64,000 nucleotides of DNA from Mesorhizobium sp. B2-7-2 (GTDB lineage: Bacteria; Pseudomonadota; Alphaproteobacteria; Rhizobiales; Rhizobiaceae). Below, piece after piece: positions 47,888-59,112 of the stretch. Positions within the stretch are counted from its first letter, which is position 1; the number at the start of each line of letters is the position of its first letter. Position numbers and translations under genes: made by a program. The stretch covers positions 248,001 through 312,000 of the forward strand of contig NZ_VFTZ01000004.1 of the NCBI RefSeq assembly GCF_006440775.1. The letters run 5' to 3'. The notes under the pieces are model-generated. The model did no database searches, had not been told where the DNA came from, and worked only from the letters and a program-made list of their open reading frames with translations.

Positions 47888-48805
47888 ATGCGTTTCAGGG
47901 GGCTTGATCTCAATCTTCTCGTCGTGCTGGACGCATTGCTGGCCGAGCGCAATCTCTCGGCGGCGGCACGCCGGATCAATCTCAGTCAGCCGGCGATGAG
48001 TGCGGCCGTCGCCCGACTGCGCGATTTTTTCGGCGATGAACTGTTCAGCATGAACGGCCGCGAACGTATTCTGACGTCACGTGCGGCAGCACTTGGCCCC
48101 GCAGTTCGCGACGCTCTGCTGCACATCCAGCGTACGATTATTTCTTCCGATCCGTTTGACCCGGCTCGATCCGATCGTCGCTTCAGGATCACTATTTCCG
48201 ATTTCGCCACGCTCGTTTTTTTTGAGAAAGTCGTGGAGCGTGTTGCCCGGGAAGCCCCCGCCGTCAGTTTCGAATTGCTGCCTGTCAACGATAGCCCCGA
48301 TGAGCTCCTCGGGCGCGGCGACGTCGATTTTGTAGTTCTTCCAGATTTGTTCACGTCGAGCGCGCATTCGAGCGTGGCCTTGTTCGACGAGAGGCTCGTA
48401 TGCGTCGGCTGTCCCACGAACAGGCAGCTGAGACGGCAACTTACATTCGAGAGATACCTGTCGATGAGGCACGTCTCGGTCAGGTTCGGACGTTCGCTGA
48501 TGCCGTCCGTCGAGGAATGGTTCTTACTCGAGCATGGTCTTAAAAGACGTGTCGAGGTGGCCGTGCAGGGCTTCAGCATGATCCCACCCATGGTGTCCGG
48601 CACGGCTCGTATTGCGACCATGCCCTTCCGGCTGGTTAAGCACTTCGAAAAAACCTTCCCCCTTCAGATTGTGGAACTTCCGCTGCCGCTTCCTGCTTTC
48701 ACCGAAGCGGTCCAATGGCCAGCACTCCATAATACCGATCCGGCAAGCGTCTGGATGCGCGAGGTAATGATGCAGGAGGCAGCTCGCATGGCTGTTCCGC
48801 TGTGA
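47888..48805 (+). CDS. nodD: NodD LysR-type regulator, copy 2
   Basis: A 305-residue NodD starting [24 protein letters not shown] with the intact LysR helix-turn-helix and NodD effector domain ([26 protein letters not shown]). It is clearly close to copy 1 in the DNA-binding part and more different in the effector domain (for example [19 protein letters not shown]), which could change flavonoid response. The ATG at 47888 is used; an in-frame start further upstream would lie in the nod box. It converges on the TIM-barrel isomerase gene. Confidence 0.94.
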   Translation: MRFRGLDLNLLVVLDALLAERNLSAAARRINLSQPAMSAAVARLRDFFGDELFSMNGRERILTSRAAALGPAVRDALLHIQRTIISSDPFDPARSDRRFRITISDFATLVFFEKVVERVAREAPAVSFELLPVNDSPDELLGRGDVDFVVLPDLFTSSAHSSVALFDERLVCVGCPTNRQLRRQLTFERYLSMRHVSVRFGRSLMPSVEEWFLLEHGLKRRVEVAVQGFSMIPPMVSGTARIATMPFRLVKHFEKTFPLQIVELPLPLPAFTEAVQWPALHNTDPASVWMREVMMQEAARMAVPL

Positions 48806-48819
48806 CAACACGCGAGGCT

Positions 48820-49737
48820 TTACACGTCCATTTCGCTTTCTACCTCTTCGACCAACTGCTTTCGCGTCGACAGCACGCGCTGGATGAAATCAATACTGGC
48901 GGCAAGCGCGCCAGCGAGCTCGTCAATCGTGCACACTTCCTCTACCAGTTCGAACGAGAAGGGTCCCGCATAGCCATGGTCAAGCAGCGCCTGGATCTGA
49001 CTGGCATTGTCAGAACCTCCAAGAAGGCGATCCGGGCAAATCCAGAACATCGGGTCGTTCACGCCTGAAATGTGCGCCAGTCCGGTAAGCTCGCCAAACA
49101 AGGAGGCCTCGCCGGCGAGCGTGTGGTGGAACGTATCGTGCATCAGGCGAAACACGGTCTGGCCGTCAACCGCGGCAATCGCCTCGACCGCTTCCTTCTT
49201 TGATCGGAGCGAGCAGGTTCGAAAGCCCAGCGGCTCAATCAGGCCGACAAGGCCGCGCGATTGGAGGACCGGCTTGAGCGCGTTTAGAGCGAGGCGGAGA
49301 CAGTCATGGCGCTCGCCAGCGCTGGCGCGCGAGCCGTGGTTGACTGGCACCAGCACGACCGTCTTGGCCCCGCACGCCGCAGCGTAGTCGGCCAGCTTGC
49401 TCGCCTCCGCCCGGCGGATGGCAGTCCAGTCGTCGAAGCGCTGCAAAGCGTTCATCGAAATTATCGTGACGCCGGCTTCGGTAGCGGCCGAGCGGACCTC
49501 AGCAGCCGGAATGGCGCGTGCAACAGGATTGCTGAAACGATGGTCACGGATTTGAACATCGGTCAGGCCCTGATCACGCGCAATTGCGAAAATTGCACTG
49601 ACGTCGACAGAAGGCGCCGCCATGTCTTCCAGCGCAAAGCGGGGAGATACCTGGCGCATGGGCTTGGCTTTTCCTTCAAAAAGTGCGGCGCCAGTCTTGT
49701 CTGGCTTCTCCGCGCGCCCCACCGCAGGCGGATGCAC
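48820..49737 (-). CDS. TIM-barrel sugar phosphate isomerase/epimerase family protein, copy 2
   Basis: A 305-residue paralogue of the protein at 29760-30755, with FALEDMAAPSVDVSAIFAIA, GVTIISMNALQRFDDW, ASKLADYAAACGAKTVVLVPVN, IEPLGF, FRLMHDTFHHTLAGE and GPFSFELVEE. The metal-binding Glu, Asp, His set is present. It begins with GTG at 49737 or ATG at 49659 (AAGGA 15 bases upstream). A LacI-type regulator lies 84 bases upstream in the same direction, so the pair probably forms a sugar or cyclitol utilisation unit. The substrate is not known. Confidence 0.8.
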   Translation of the reverse strand: MHPPAVGRAEKPDKTGAALFEGKAKPMRQVSPRFALEDMAAPSVDVSAIFAIARDQGLTDVQIRDHRFSNPVARAIPAAEVRSAATEAGVTIISMNALQRFDDWTAIRRAEASKLADYAAACGAKTVVLVPVNHGSRASAGERHDCLRLALNALKPVLQSRGLVGLIEPLGFRTCSLRSKKEAVEAIAAVDGQTVFRLMHDTFHHTLAGEASLFGELTGLAHISGVNDPMFWICPDRLLGGSDNASQIQALLDHGYAGPFSFELVEEVCTIDELAGALAASIDFIQRVLSTRKQLVEEVESEMDV

Positions 49738-49821
49738 AAAGCTGATTGGAGCAGGCTAGTCAATCGAGCGATTCTTGCATTTATGATAGAAAATTGGCAC
49801 GCACTGATAGAATCACATCAT

Positions 49822-50886
49822 TCAGATATTCTCCGGCACATAGATATCGAACGGCAGAAATGTCTGGCCCGATGTCTCCGCCGTGCCGTTCTTGAGGGCG
49901 CGGTCCATCAGCAGCATCAGCTCCTGGCAAAGTCGGCGCAGTGGCGTGGCGAGCGCCATCGTGACGATGTCATCCGCGAGAGCCGCCCGTGACTCCGGCG
50001 TGATTTCATTCACGATCACGACGAGATCCTGACCGTTGCACTCGTCCCGGAGCGCGGAGATGGCACCCTCCATGCCACCGCCGGCCACGTAGAACCCGAC
50101 GAGCTCAGGTTCCCGCTGCATAAGATGCAGTAGCGCCTCGTAAGTGATCTGTCGTTTCTCAAAGTTCAAGAGCGTATCGAGCACCTCGAATGCTGGCTCG
50201 TTCTCACGGAAATAGGAGCGGAAGCCGCTTTCCCGCAGCTCATGACTCTGGAAACGGTGGCTGCCGACAAACACCGCCACTTTGCCAGGCCGTTTAGCGG
50301 CTTTGGAGAACATCCAAGCTGCCGTGCGCCCGACCCTGTGGTTGTTGAGACCTACGTAGCCCTCGCGCGCGCCAGCGGCGAAGTCAGAAAGCAGCGAGAA
50401 AACCGGGATGCCTTTTGCCTTGAGCTCCTCGACTGCCGCCGTGATCTTAGGGTGGTCTGGCGCCACCATGCCGATCGCGTGACAGCGCCTACCAAGATTC
50501 CTGAGGCTAGCCGCCAGCTCCCCGGGCGAATGCGAAGGCGCGAATTCGATAACCGGAGTGCCATGGAAGGTCTCGGCCGAAGTAACCGCTGCTTCGACCT
50601 CGCGCGCGAAATCTTGGTAGAAATGCTGGGCCGGCTTTCTCAGGATGAAGCCTAGCCGGTACTGCGGCAGGTCCCGTTGCAAGCGCTGTTTGATGAGACC
50701 CGCCGCATGATAGCCGATCGCGTGGGCGGCTTCATTGACCAGCCGCGCGGTCCGCTCCCGCACCGGAAGACGATCGTTCAGGACGCGATCGACCGTTGCT
50801 ACGCTCACTCCGGCTTCGCGGGCGAGATCGGCAATTGTGGGGCGCTTGGCCGTCGCGCCAATTCTGATCGGCTGTCCCTGTGTCAT
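49822..50886 (-). CDS. LacI family transcriptional regulator
   Basis: About 354 residues. The LacI helix-turn-helix and hinge (RPTIADLAREAGVSVATVDRVLNDR, ERTARLVNEAAHAIGYH) are followed by a periplasmic-binding-protein-like effector domain (YRLGFILRKPAQHFYQDFA, HAIGMVAPDHPKI, GKVAVFVGSHRFQSHELRESGF). The ATG at 50886 gives the usual short lead; the frame extends to 50982. Effector domains of this type in rhizobia often bind sugars or inositol-like compounds. It lies just upstream of the isomerase copy 2 gene. Confidence 0.88.
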   Translation of the reverse strand: MTQGQPIRIGATAKRPTIADLAREAGVSVATVDRVLNDRLPVRERTARLVNEAAHAIGYHAAGLIKQRLQRDLPQYRLGFILRKPAQHFYQDFAREVEAAVTSAETFHGTPVIEFAPSHSPGELAASLRNLGRRCHAIGMVAPDHPKITAAVEELKAKGIPVFSLLSDFAAGAREGYVGLNNHRVGRTAAWMFSKAAKRPGKVAVFVGSHRFQSHELRESGFRSYFRENEPAFEVLDTLLNFEKRQITYEALLHLMQREPELVGFYVAGGGMEGAISALRDECNGQDLVVIVNEITPESRAALADDIVTMALATPLRRLCQELMLLMDRALKNGTAETSGQTFLPFDIYVPENI

Positions 50887-51172
50887 CGGCCCGGTCCCGG
50901 CGACGGTTCCGGGCGGCAACGTGAAGATTTCGACATGCTCCACGATCGGCAACCTATCCAATGAACAGCGCTCAAGGAGCAACCGAGCATTCGTCGCTCT
51001 CGGTTTCGTTTGCGTAAGGCATCCATGTTTCTTGATTCACCGCATTGGCGCTTCTGATCTTGTGTCTCGCGACGCGCTGTTTAGAGCCGCGAGCCGATTG
51101 TTTCGTGCTGATGACAGCGCGGCGACTTGATTGGTCGCGCTGCAGCAATCTTGCTGGGGCGGGGTGGCCGGT

Positions 51173-52471
51173 TTAGTCTCTCGGCAAGCTCCCGCAGAAG
51201 GCGGCTTTCATGCGCGCTTCGTCCAATTCGCCTTCCCAGCGGGCGACGACGAGCGCAGCCACCGCGTTACCCACTACATTCGTCAGCGCTCGGCATTCGG
51301 ACATGAAGCGGTCCACACCAAGGATCAGAGCCATCCCAGCAACGGGAACAGTTGGTATTACGGAAAGCGTGGCGGCCAACGTGACGAAGCCAGCCCCCGT
51401 AATACCTGCGGCACCCTTCGAGGAAAGCATCGCGACGACCAACAGGAGAATCTGATCGGCAACCGACAAATGCGTGTTCGTTGCCTGGGCGATGAAGAGG
51501 GCGGCAAGCGTCATATAGATATTGGTACCGTCCAGATTGAAGGAATATCCCGTCGGGATGACGAGACCCACGACGGAACGCTTGGCGCCTGCCTTCTCCA
51601 TTTTCTCCATGAGCGAGGGCAGCGCAGCCTCCGAGGAGGACGTTGCCAGGACCAGCAGCAGCTCTTCCTTGATGTATCGCACGAGAGAAAAGATTGAGAA
51701 ACCGTTGTATCGGCACACCGCGCCAAGAATCCCGAACACGAAGACGAATGCGGTGAAATAGAACGTCGCGACCAGCATGGCGAGGTTGGCCACTGAACCG
51801 ATGCCATATTTGCCGATTGTGAAGGCCATGGCGCCGAAAGCGCCGACGGGCGCGGCCTGCATCAGGATGCCGACCAGCTTGAACACCGGCGCGAGTAGCG
51901 CTTGAAGCAAGGAAAGCACAGGCTTGCCGGTGTCTCCGGCCATCGCCAGAGCGCTGCCGAACAGAATCGAGAAGAACAGGACCTGCAGGATGTTGCCTTC
52001 GGCGAAGGCACCAACGATAGTTGACGGGATGATGTTCATGAGGAAGCCGGTCACCGACTGATCGTGGACCTTGGCCACATAGCCCTGCACGGCCTGGCCA
52101 TCGAGCGAGGCCGGATCGATATCGAGGCCAGAGCCGGGTTGAACGACATTGGCGACAATGAGACCGACGATCAATGCGAGGCTCGAGAAGGTGAGGAAAT
52201 AGATCATCGCCTTGCCGGCGACCCGGCCGACCTTCTTGAGATCGTTCATGCCCGCAATGCCGGTCGTTACGGTTAGAAAGATCACAGGTGCGATAATCAT
52301 CTTCACGAGCTTGATGAAAGCATCGCCCAGCGGCTTCAGAGCCTCTCCGGTGCCCGGATACAAATAGCCGACTGCGACACCGAGGGCGATGGCGGTAAGC
52401 ACCTGCACGTACAGTTGGGCGTAGAAGGCCTTGCGGGCTGGGGGACCGGCGCTTCGAATCGGTGGAGCCAA
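51173..52471 (-). CDS. dctA: DctA C4-dicarboxylate:cation symporter
   Basis: DctA imports succinate, fumarate and malate and is essential for nitrogen fixation in bacteroids. The 432-residue DAACS protein has the eight-helix core, with [15 protein letters not shown] and [21 protein letters not shown], the HP1 and TM7 substrate and cation motifs, and [26 protein letters not shown] near the C-terminus. Its promoter region carries a perfect sigma-54 site and DctD-type operators. The usual divergent dctBD genes are not present upstream, so control must come from DctBD elsewhere or from NifA, whose gene is 1.3 kb away. Confidence 0.96.
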   Translation of the reverse strand: MAPPIRSAGPPARKAFYAQLYVQVLTAIALGVAVGYLYPGTGEALKPLGDAFIKLVKMIIAPVIFLTVTTGIAGMNDLKKVGRVAGKAMIYFLTFSSLALIVGLIVANVVQPGSGLDIDPASLDGQAVQGYVAKVHDQSVTGFLMNIIPSTIVGAFAEGNILQVLFFSILFGSALAMAGDTGKPVLSLLQALLAPVFKLVGILMQAAPVGAFGAMAFTIGKYGIGSVANLAMLVATFYFTAFVFVFGILGAVCRYNGFSIFSLVRYIKEELLLVLATSSSEAALPSLMEKMEKAGAKRSVVGLVIPTGYSFNLDGTNIYMTLAALFIAQATNTHLSVADQILLLVVAMLSSKGAAGITGAGFVTLAATLSVIPTVPVAGMALILGVDRFMSECRALTNVVGNAVAALVVARWEGELDEARMKAAFCGSLPRD

Positions 52472-52566
52472 CAGCTTTTCTCTCCCTGACCGGATCGGGG
52501 TGGGCCTCCTCCCTTCCCGCGCTTCTCCATCGCGGCGCTCCGGTCGAGCGCTGCTGTCGTTTCGGC

Positions 52567-52582
52567 TGCAAGCGTCGTGCCA
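52567..52582 (-). promoter_or_regulatory. sigma-54 promoter of dctA
   Basis: On the minus strand TGGCACGACGCTTGCA is a perfect match to the -24/-12 consensus (TGGCAC-N5-TTGCA), about 95 bases upstream of the dctA ATG. Confidence 0.92.
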
Positions 52583-52645
52583 AGTGGAAATCCCGCGCCC
52601 AATCGTGCATGTTCAGACGCTCGGTCACCCGGTGTCCCCGAGGTT

Positions 52646-52693
52646 TGTGCGGGTTTCCGCACTGGCTGCCTGATCCTGGGCGAAATCCCGCAC
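52646..52693 (-). promoter_or_regulatory. tandem DctD-type upstream activator sites
   Basis: A near-perfect inverted repeat GTGCGG-GTTT-CCGCAC at 52647-52662 and a partial second copy (GGGCGAAATCCCGCAC) at 52678-52693 match the GTGCGGAAATCCGCAC type of DctD site known from S. meliloti dctA. They lie about 70-115 bases upstream of the -24 element, the normal enhancer distance. Confidence 0.82.
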
Positions 52694-52699
52694 TTAGGC

Positions 52700-53760
52700 T
52701 CGGCATTGTGCCGCGTCGAAGCAATACGGTCCGGTAGAAGAAAGAGGATTGACAGGGCGCCGTGCAGTAATTGCTTTGCCTGGCAGAGCGGCCGCCGGTT
52801 GTGTCTCTGGCGCCCCGATGTCCCCGCTTCCTTGTCGTATTTGCGACCGACCGCCACCGGAGTGGAGGATCACCTACACGAGCGTGCTCTGGCCGCGCTC
52901 CCGCCGAAGCAGAGCGTCTCGAAGGGGCCGTCGACAGACCGATTGATCCCGCGGGTCCTGGCGCAACCGTGTGATTGAGGAGATGCTTTGCAGCACGAAC
53001 ACTGAAGCCCGCACGACGACAACTTCGCGCCATGGCACGCGCCAGCCTGCTCTCGTGGGAATGGCATCAAATAGCGAGGAATGAACGATTGTCGCGGTCA
53101 CTCAGCGAGCCGGAACCAGGAGGACGTCGGCAGCGATTGCCGGCGATAGAAGCGCGCAAATGCGTCGGCTCGCTCAGCGCGCCAGGCACCCTCGAGACGC
53201 CGGGGCAAACATCTTTGCCGTTCCCATCGATCTCCTAGAATCTGAATGATGGATTCTATCATAGCCTCTCTCATCCTTTCAGAAATGCAAGGAAGTTCGG
53301 TTGATTGGCCACATCGTTCCGAGCAGCTGTTGACTGCCCATCTCGTTCCGAGCAGCAGTGGTGGCCACCGGAAGAGCCTGTAGAGCGCCCCGATTCACTA
53401 AGGATAGTCCAGCTATGCATCGAGCATCGCCTCCCGCATTTTTCGTGCCTGCCTTTCATCGGACCCTGACCGAAGCCAAAAACCGAGACCTACTTTTCGT
53501 CTTATGCCTCCTGCGGAACTCCGGCGTGCTGCCGCCAACCCCGCGTCACGATTGTTTCTATCGACGTCCCAAGCACTCGTGGCTCCGACGCGCGAGCAAG
53601 TGCGCCAATCTGCGGCGGCCTACGGGGCGAAGAAACTCATGCCGGTCCCGGCCAACGGTGGCTGGGGCGCCGATGCCATTTGACCAGGGCCTCTACGCCC
53701 GGCGACGTCGCAGGCCCACATGGCGCGGCGTTGCTGTCGCGGCCCGGAATGGAGGATGAC
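52700..53760. other. region between dctA control sites and nifA
   Basis: No dctB or other gene is recognisable. Open frames here are antisense or out of frame. TCGTTCCGAGCAGC occurs twice (53314 and 53343). I looked for a sigma-54 site for nifA and found only near-misses. Confidence 0.45.
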
Positions 53761-55521
<1,761 letters not shown>

Positions 55522-55889
55522 AGAATCAACCGAACCAGATGAAGCCTTGGTGCTTTGGCGCCTTGAGACGAGCGATGTGGGGTCCCCGCGTCGCCATTTC
55601 GATTCGATCGACCCAGGCAAGAACATGGGGCCATGACGCTTTGCTACCTAGCAATGAGATTGGCGGGCAGGAGGCCAATTTCAAGCTGTTTCGACCTGGT
55701 TGGCCCCAACGACAGGTGGCCGTTATGTAAAGCAAAATAGAACGAGGAACCGGTGACCGGTGCTACCACCCGATATGAGCTCTGTGCGCTCGCTATCCTT
55801 TTTGGTGTAGAACACGTCCATGCTAAAGACTCCTGTAAATTGCGGGCCCGCCTTTAAATTGCGGGCCCGCCTTTTCGCAGGAGCCCACG
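55522..55889. other. spacer after nifA with a possible GST fragment
   Basis: On the minus strand at 55540-55640 the phrase WPHVLAWVDRIEMATRG resembles the C-terminal helix region of a glutathione S-transferase, but it is short and isolated. The right end holds the 19-base tandem repeat upstream of the next small gene. Confidence 0.3.
55836..55873. repeat. 19-base tandem duplication containing a GC palindrome
   Basis: Two head-to-tail copies of TAAATTGCGGGCCCGCCTT at 55836-55854 and 55855-55873. Each contains the 10-base palindrome GCGGGCCCGC. They end 16 bases before the ATG of the next small gene. Confidence 0.88.
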
Positions 55890-56108
55890 ATGTCTTTTGA
55901 AAGGAAAATCTGGAAGGGCGTGCCGACCAAGATCGAAGAGAACCCTTGGCAGGCCGCACACCTTATTGACGAGGACTTGTACGATGGATCGGTGATCGCA
56001 GAGCAATGGATCGTTGCAGCGGCCGACTGGCGGTTTGGGCCTGAACAGGTTCGGTGCGTCGGAGCCGGGTCCCAGGCGCCCGGTAGCGGGAGCATCCCGG
56101 CGAAGTAG
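55890..56108 (+). CDS. small hypothetical protein
   Basis: A 72-residue protein (starts MSFERKIWKGVPTKIEENPWQ) with GCAGGAGCC before the ATG. I do not recognise a family; the last 20 residues are Gly/Pro/Ser-rich and may be frameshifted. The tandem repeat upstream could affect its expression. Confidence 0.4.
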   Translation: MSFERKIWKGVPTKIEENPWQAAHLIDEDLYDGSVIAEQWIVAAADWRFGPEQVRCVGAGSQAPGSGSIPAK

Positions 56109-56526
56109 TTCATCTCGACATCAAGAGCTGGGCCGGCCTTGGCCTCGTCGGACATCGCATCACCGGCGGCAAACGGGCGTAGTCAATCGCCTCCTCGGCA
56201 TCGGCGGGATTCGTCCATGTCTGGATCGACAATGCTCCGTGTGTGTCCGCTTTCGTCCAGGTCATGTCCGACAAGCGCAAGGTGTCCGCGGTCCTCAGAA
56301 GCCGCTGGTGTGGTTTGCCCGCTCTTGCTGATTCACGCCTGATGTTGGTCATTCATCTGACGACGTTGCTTGCGCCGGCAAGGGAAAGGTCTCGTCAATG
56401 CCAAACACAGGGTACGCACGAAGGGTGACCCTCACAGCTGCGATGTCCGACGAGTCACGCGAACTCCTGATCCAGGCGAAGACCCGACCACTGTCTACAG
56501 AGTGATTGAAGCAACGCCTCGGGGCC
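56109..56526. other. stretch without recognisable genes
   Basis: Overlapping short frames only; nothing that I can name. Confidence 0.35.
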
Positions 56527-56727
56527 TTAACTGAAAGATTCCTCCAGCTGGCGGCGCAAGAACAATAGCGCCACGACTGAGACCGGTACGCCGGCGAACT
56601 GGATGGCCGACGTCGCCAGCAGCGCGATCGCTACTAGCGGCGCCGGCGCTGGGCCGCCGAACCCGTTGATGATCAAGCGGATCAGGGCTGCCTCGCGCGG
56701 CTTGTGCCGCGTTGGTTTGTACCCCAT
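56527..56727 (-). CDS. small membrane protein
   Basis: A 66-residue protein with one long hydrophobic stretch (APLVAIALLATSAIQFAGVPVSVVALLFL) that could form one or two membrane helices, a basic N-terminus and GGGAG before the ATG. Next to phage-like genes a holin-type role is conceivable, but the family is not recognised. Confidence 0.5.
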   Translation of the reverse strand: MGYKPTRHKPREAALIRLIINGFGGPAPAPLVAIALLATSAIQFAGVPVSVVALLFLRRQLEESFS

Positions 56728-56773
56728 CAGACTCCCTTCATCCTATTGTCACGGCCGGCAGCTGCGACGATAA

Positions 56774-57301
56774 CTAGCCCGAAATCTTGAACCTCCTGCC
56801 GACCCACGACAGCCACTTGGCCCGCCTGGGGTGGCGCGGGGAAGGGCAGGGCGCTCCGTGCATCAGGGACACGACCGGGAGCCCGGAGTGCGAATCGAAC
56901 TTGCAGGCGATCTCTACAGCCTGCTGTGAGGTCCCGCCGGATTCGAGAATGGCCTCCGCGTAATGGGAGCCGCTGCCGACAACAAAATAGGGGCTTTCGA
57001 GCATGCCGGTCAGTGTCCAGGCGCCAGACGCCACTTGAGCGCGCCCGTCGGGATGAACGACCAGCAGACCGACGTTGGAGCCTTTTACACCCTCTGGCGT
57101 GTTGTGAACGTCAGCGCCAGCGGCGTACCAGTCCAGAATGGCCTCACCGGCGCCAACCTGGGGAGTCGTTGCGCCAATCAGGCGTCCATCCGGAAGACGG
57201 CGGATTTTGAGCTTGGAGCCGATTGACCCCAGGCCGGCGCCGTAGGCACGGCTGTCGGCGGCCATTACGCCGTGTTTGTAGGCGATCGTCGTCACAGCCA
57301 C
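56774..57301 (-). CDS. Ntn-hydrolase / proteasome-like (HslV-related) protein
   Basis: A 175-residue protein starting V-A-V-T-T-I-A-Y-K with HGVMAADSRAYGAG, RLIGATTPQVGAGEAIL and a later PYFVVGSGSHYAEAILESGG, the layout of proteasome beta-type Ntn-hydrolases found in Hyphomicrobiales prophages; these normally use an N-terminal Thr exposed after cleavage, here possibly Thr4 or Thr5. It starts with GTG after GAGGGGAC and overlaps the next gene by 10 bases. The last 25 residues are basic and variable. A role in phage head assembly or host takeover is guesswork. Confidence 0.7.
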   Translation of the reverse strand: MAVTTIAYKHGVMAADSRAYGAGLGSIGSKLKIRRLPDGRLIGATTPQVGAGEAILDWYAAGADVHNTPEGVKGSNVGLLVVHPDGRAQVASGAWTLTGMLESPYFVVGSGSHYAEAILESGGTSQQAVEIACKFDSHSGLPVVSLMHGAPCPSPRHPRRAKWLSWVGRRFKISG

Positions 57302-57492
57302 GTCCCCTCGTCAACCTTGCTCATGGCCGCGTCGGCCGAGCGTACGATCTCGACAGTGTCGACGCCGGCAGCGACCGTTTTCGCGGTTAGTTCCTGGGGC
57401 TGGAGCCCTCGATTCTTGACGACTGCCCTGGCCTCGGTCACGCATTGGTTGGCGATCTTGTGGATCTCCCGGTCCAATTGTGCGGTATCCAT
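57292..57492 (-). CDS. small hypothetical protein, phage-like cassette
   Basis: A 66-residue protein (MDTAQLDREIHKIANQCV) with mixed helix character. GGAG precedes the ATG at 57492. It overlaps the Ntn-hydrolase start, so the two are coupled. I do not recognise a family. Confidence 0.5.
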   Translation of the reverse strand: MDTAQLDREIHKIANQCVTEARAVVKNRGLQPQELTAKTVAAGVDTVEIVRSADAAMSKVDEGTWL

Positions 57493-59112
57493 CTTTACTC
57501 CTGCTAACGGTTTCGAATTCCTTGCTATTTCGGTAACGGTCACGCAATCCTCGTGCCAAGGAGAGCGCCGACAACAGCAAAATGCCGGGCGTGCAGGTCA
57601 CTTGTCGATTGCGCAGTCGTCGCCGGCTGGCGCGTGTGCAGGTTCACGTGGTTTTCGTCTCTGGGGTGCTATCTGAGTTGGCCCTTGCTGGCGGAGGCCA
57701 GAGCGCCGTGGCCACGTTGCGCGAGGGGATGTGCCGTGCCCCGAAGGTCTCGTATTCGTAGCGCTGAGGTATCATCGAGCTCACAGCGGTTTCCGGTGAG
57801 ATAGGCGTCGGGATCGGCCAGAAAAGCGAGCGCCTGCTTGCGCGAGATCGTCAGCTCGCGCCCAGCATTTAGATGGAGACGCCGGCGAGACGGAGCGATC
57901 GCATCTGCGGCACTCGAGAGGAAAAAGGCGAGCGGATAGCGCAATTGGTGCTCCTGCCATGGTCGGGAACGCCCCGCCCTTAACGAAAGGCCGGTAGTCG
58001 GACCGCATTCGCCGATGCTGCACAACACGTGCCGTCTGCTGGATTGACGCGATCTTGCGAAGGAGTGCTCGAACTATGCCCGAAAATGAGTTCTCACGCT
58101 GACGCCCGCAGACTTGCCGGCCTCATCCCGGTGAGACGTAGCCTGCCGTCGCCGAACTTGGAAAAGGCGGGCTGGCCTCGATATTGGCTGACGGCTGTGT
58201 CGAGTGTCCAGCAGGCAGAACCTAGAAACTGGCGATGAACACGGCGAAGACGGCCAGCTTCGGCAATGATGGTTGAGCGACGCGGCTACTGGAACGCGAC
58301 TGGGGCGAACGTAGACTGGTCGCGGGTTCGTCGATTACGCTCCCACAAACAGCGGGGAGGTGCCTTGCACCAGACGGCTGGGCGCCGGGTCCGCGGGATC
58401 AATGGCTGCCGAACCGACTCTAGGCCGAATGGCCTCCAGCGGTCTCGTGCTCAATCGCGTCCCACTCGCTGCCCCACTTTTCCGGTATCCGAGTACGATA
58501 GCGGTCTATGATCGCCATCCGACACGGAGTGTCGGATTGTCGGGTCCGCGACAAACCTCTTCGTTCAGGCACTTTCTTGTCTAGGGCTTAGGCTAACCGC
58601 TGGAAACGAATGTCGGGTCGATGGGTGAGTTGATACGATTTTTGCGAGCCTTGGTGTGGAGCAGGAAGAGGTGGGATCTTGGAAGCGTGGACCGTCGATG
58701 CCACACGCTCGGCGCGCGGCAGCCGGTTTGCCTCGACCAGAGCCACACGCTGTTGCGGGACAGTATGCTACCGAGGAAAAACCTGAAGTGACCGCAGATC
58801 AAACATCATCCGCTGGACAGTTGCCCACCCGTCGGGGCTTATGGCCCTGCGTCAGGTCTACAGCGTTTCTTCAACGCTTGGAGGCAGATGGTTGCCGCCG
58901 TTTTCTGGATCGGTCTCGTTCGCACGGCTTCTTGTCCAGGGCTTGCTGGAGGCGAGGCAGCGTTCGTCTGATTGGAAACGGATTAGGGTTATCCCGCTCA
59001 TCATACGGCCGTCACGCGGTTGGCTTCCTTGAGTGCGAGTGGTTTTCTCTGCCCGCTTCATCCGCGGCGTTCGCCGACGCGCCTAAAGCGGATACTGCCG
59101 GCGATGCTTGCA
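57493..59112. other. 1.6-kb stretch without recognisable genes
   Basis: Many short frames on both strands, none with matching start signals and motifs. A protein-like phrase on the minus strand at about 57780-57950 (PLAFFLSSAADAIAPS, TISRKQALAFLADPDAYLTG) may be a remnant of unknown origin. The sequence separates the phage-like cassette from the ABC exporter. Confidence 0.4.

Noticed and set aside
49738-49821. a third nod box upstream of the second isomerase gene
   Set aside because: Only scattered ATC and GAT fragments are present; the inverted first element of the nod box is missing.
51267-53033. 588-codon minus frame overlapping dctA
   Set aside because: It runs through dctA in the wrong frame and through its promoter; very Arg-rich and without motifs.
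53715-53740. sigma-54 promoter for nifA (TGGCGCGGCGTTGCT)
   Set aside because: The spacing between the GG and GC elements is one base short and it lies too close to the start codon.
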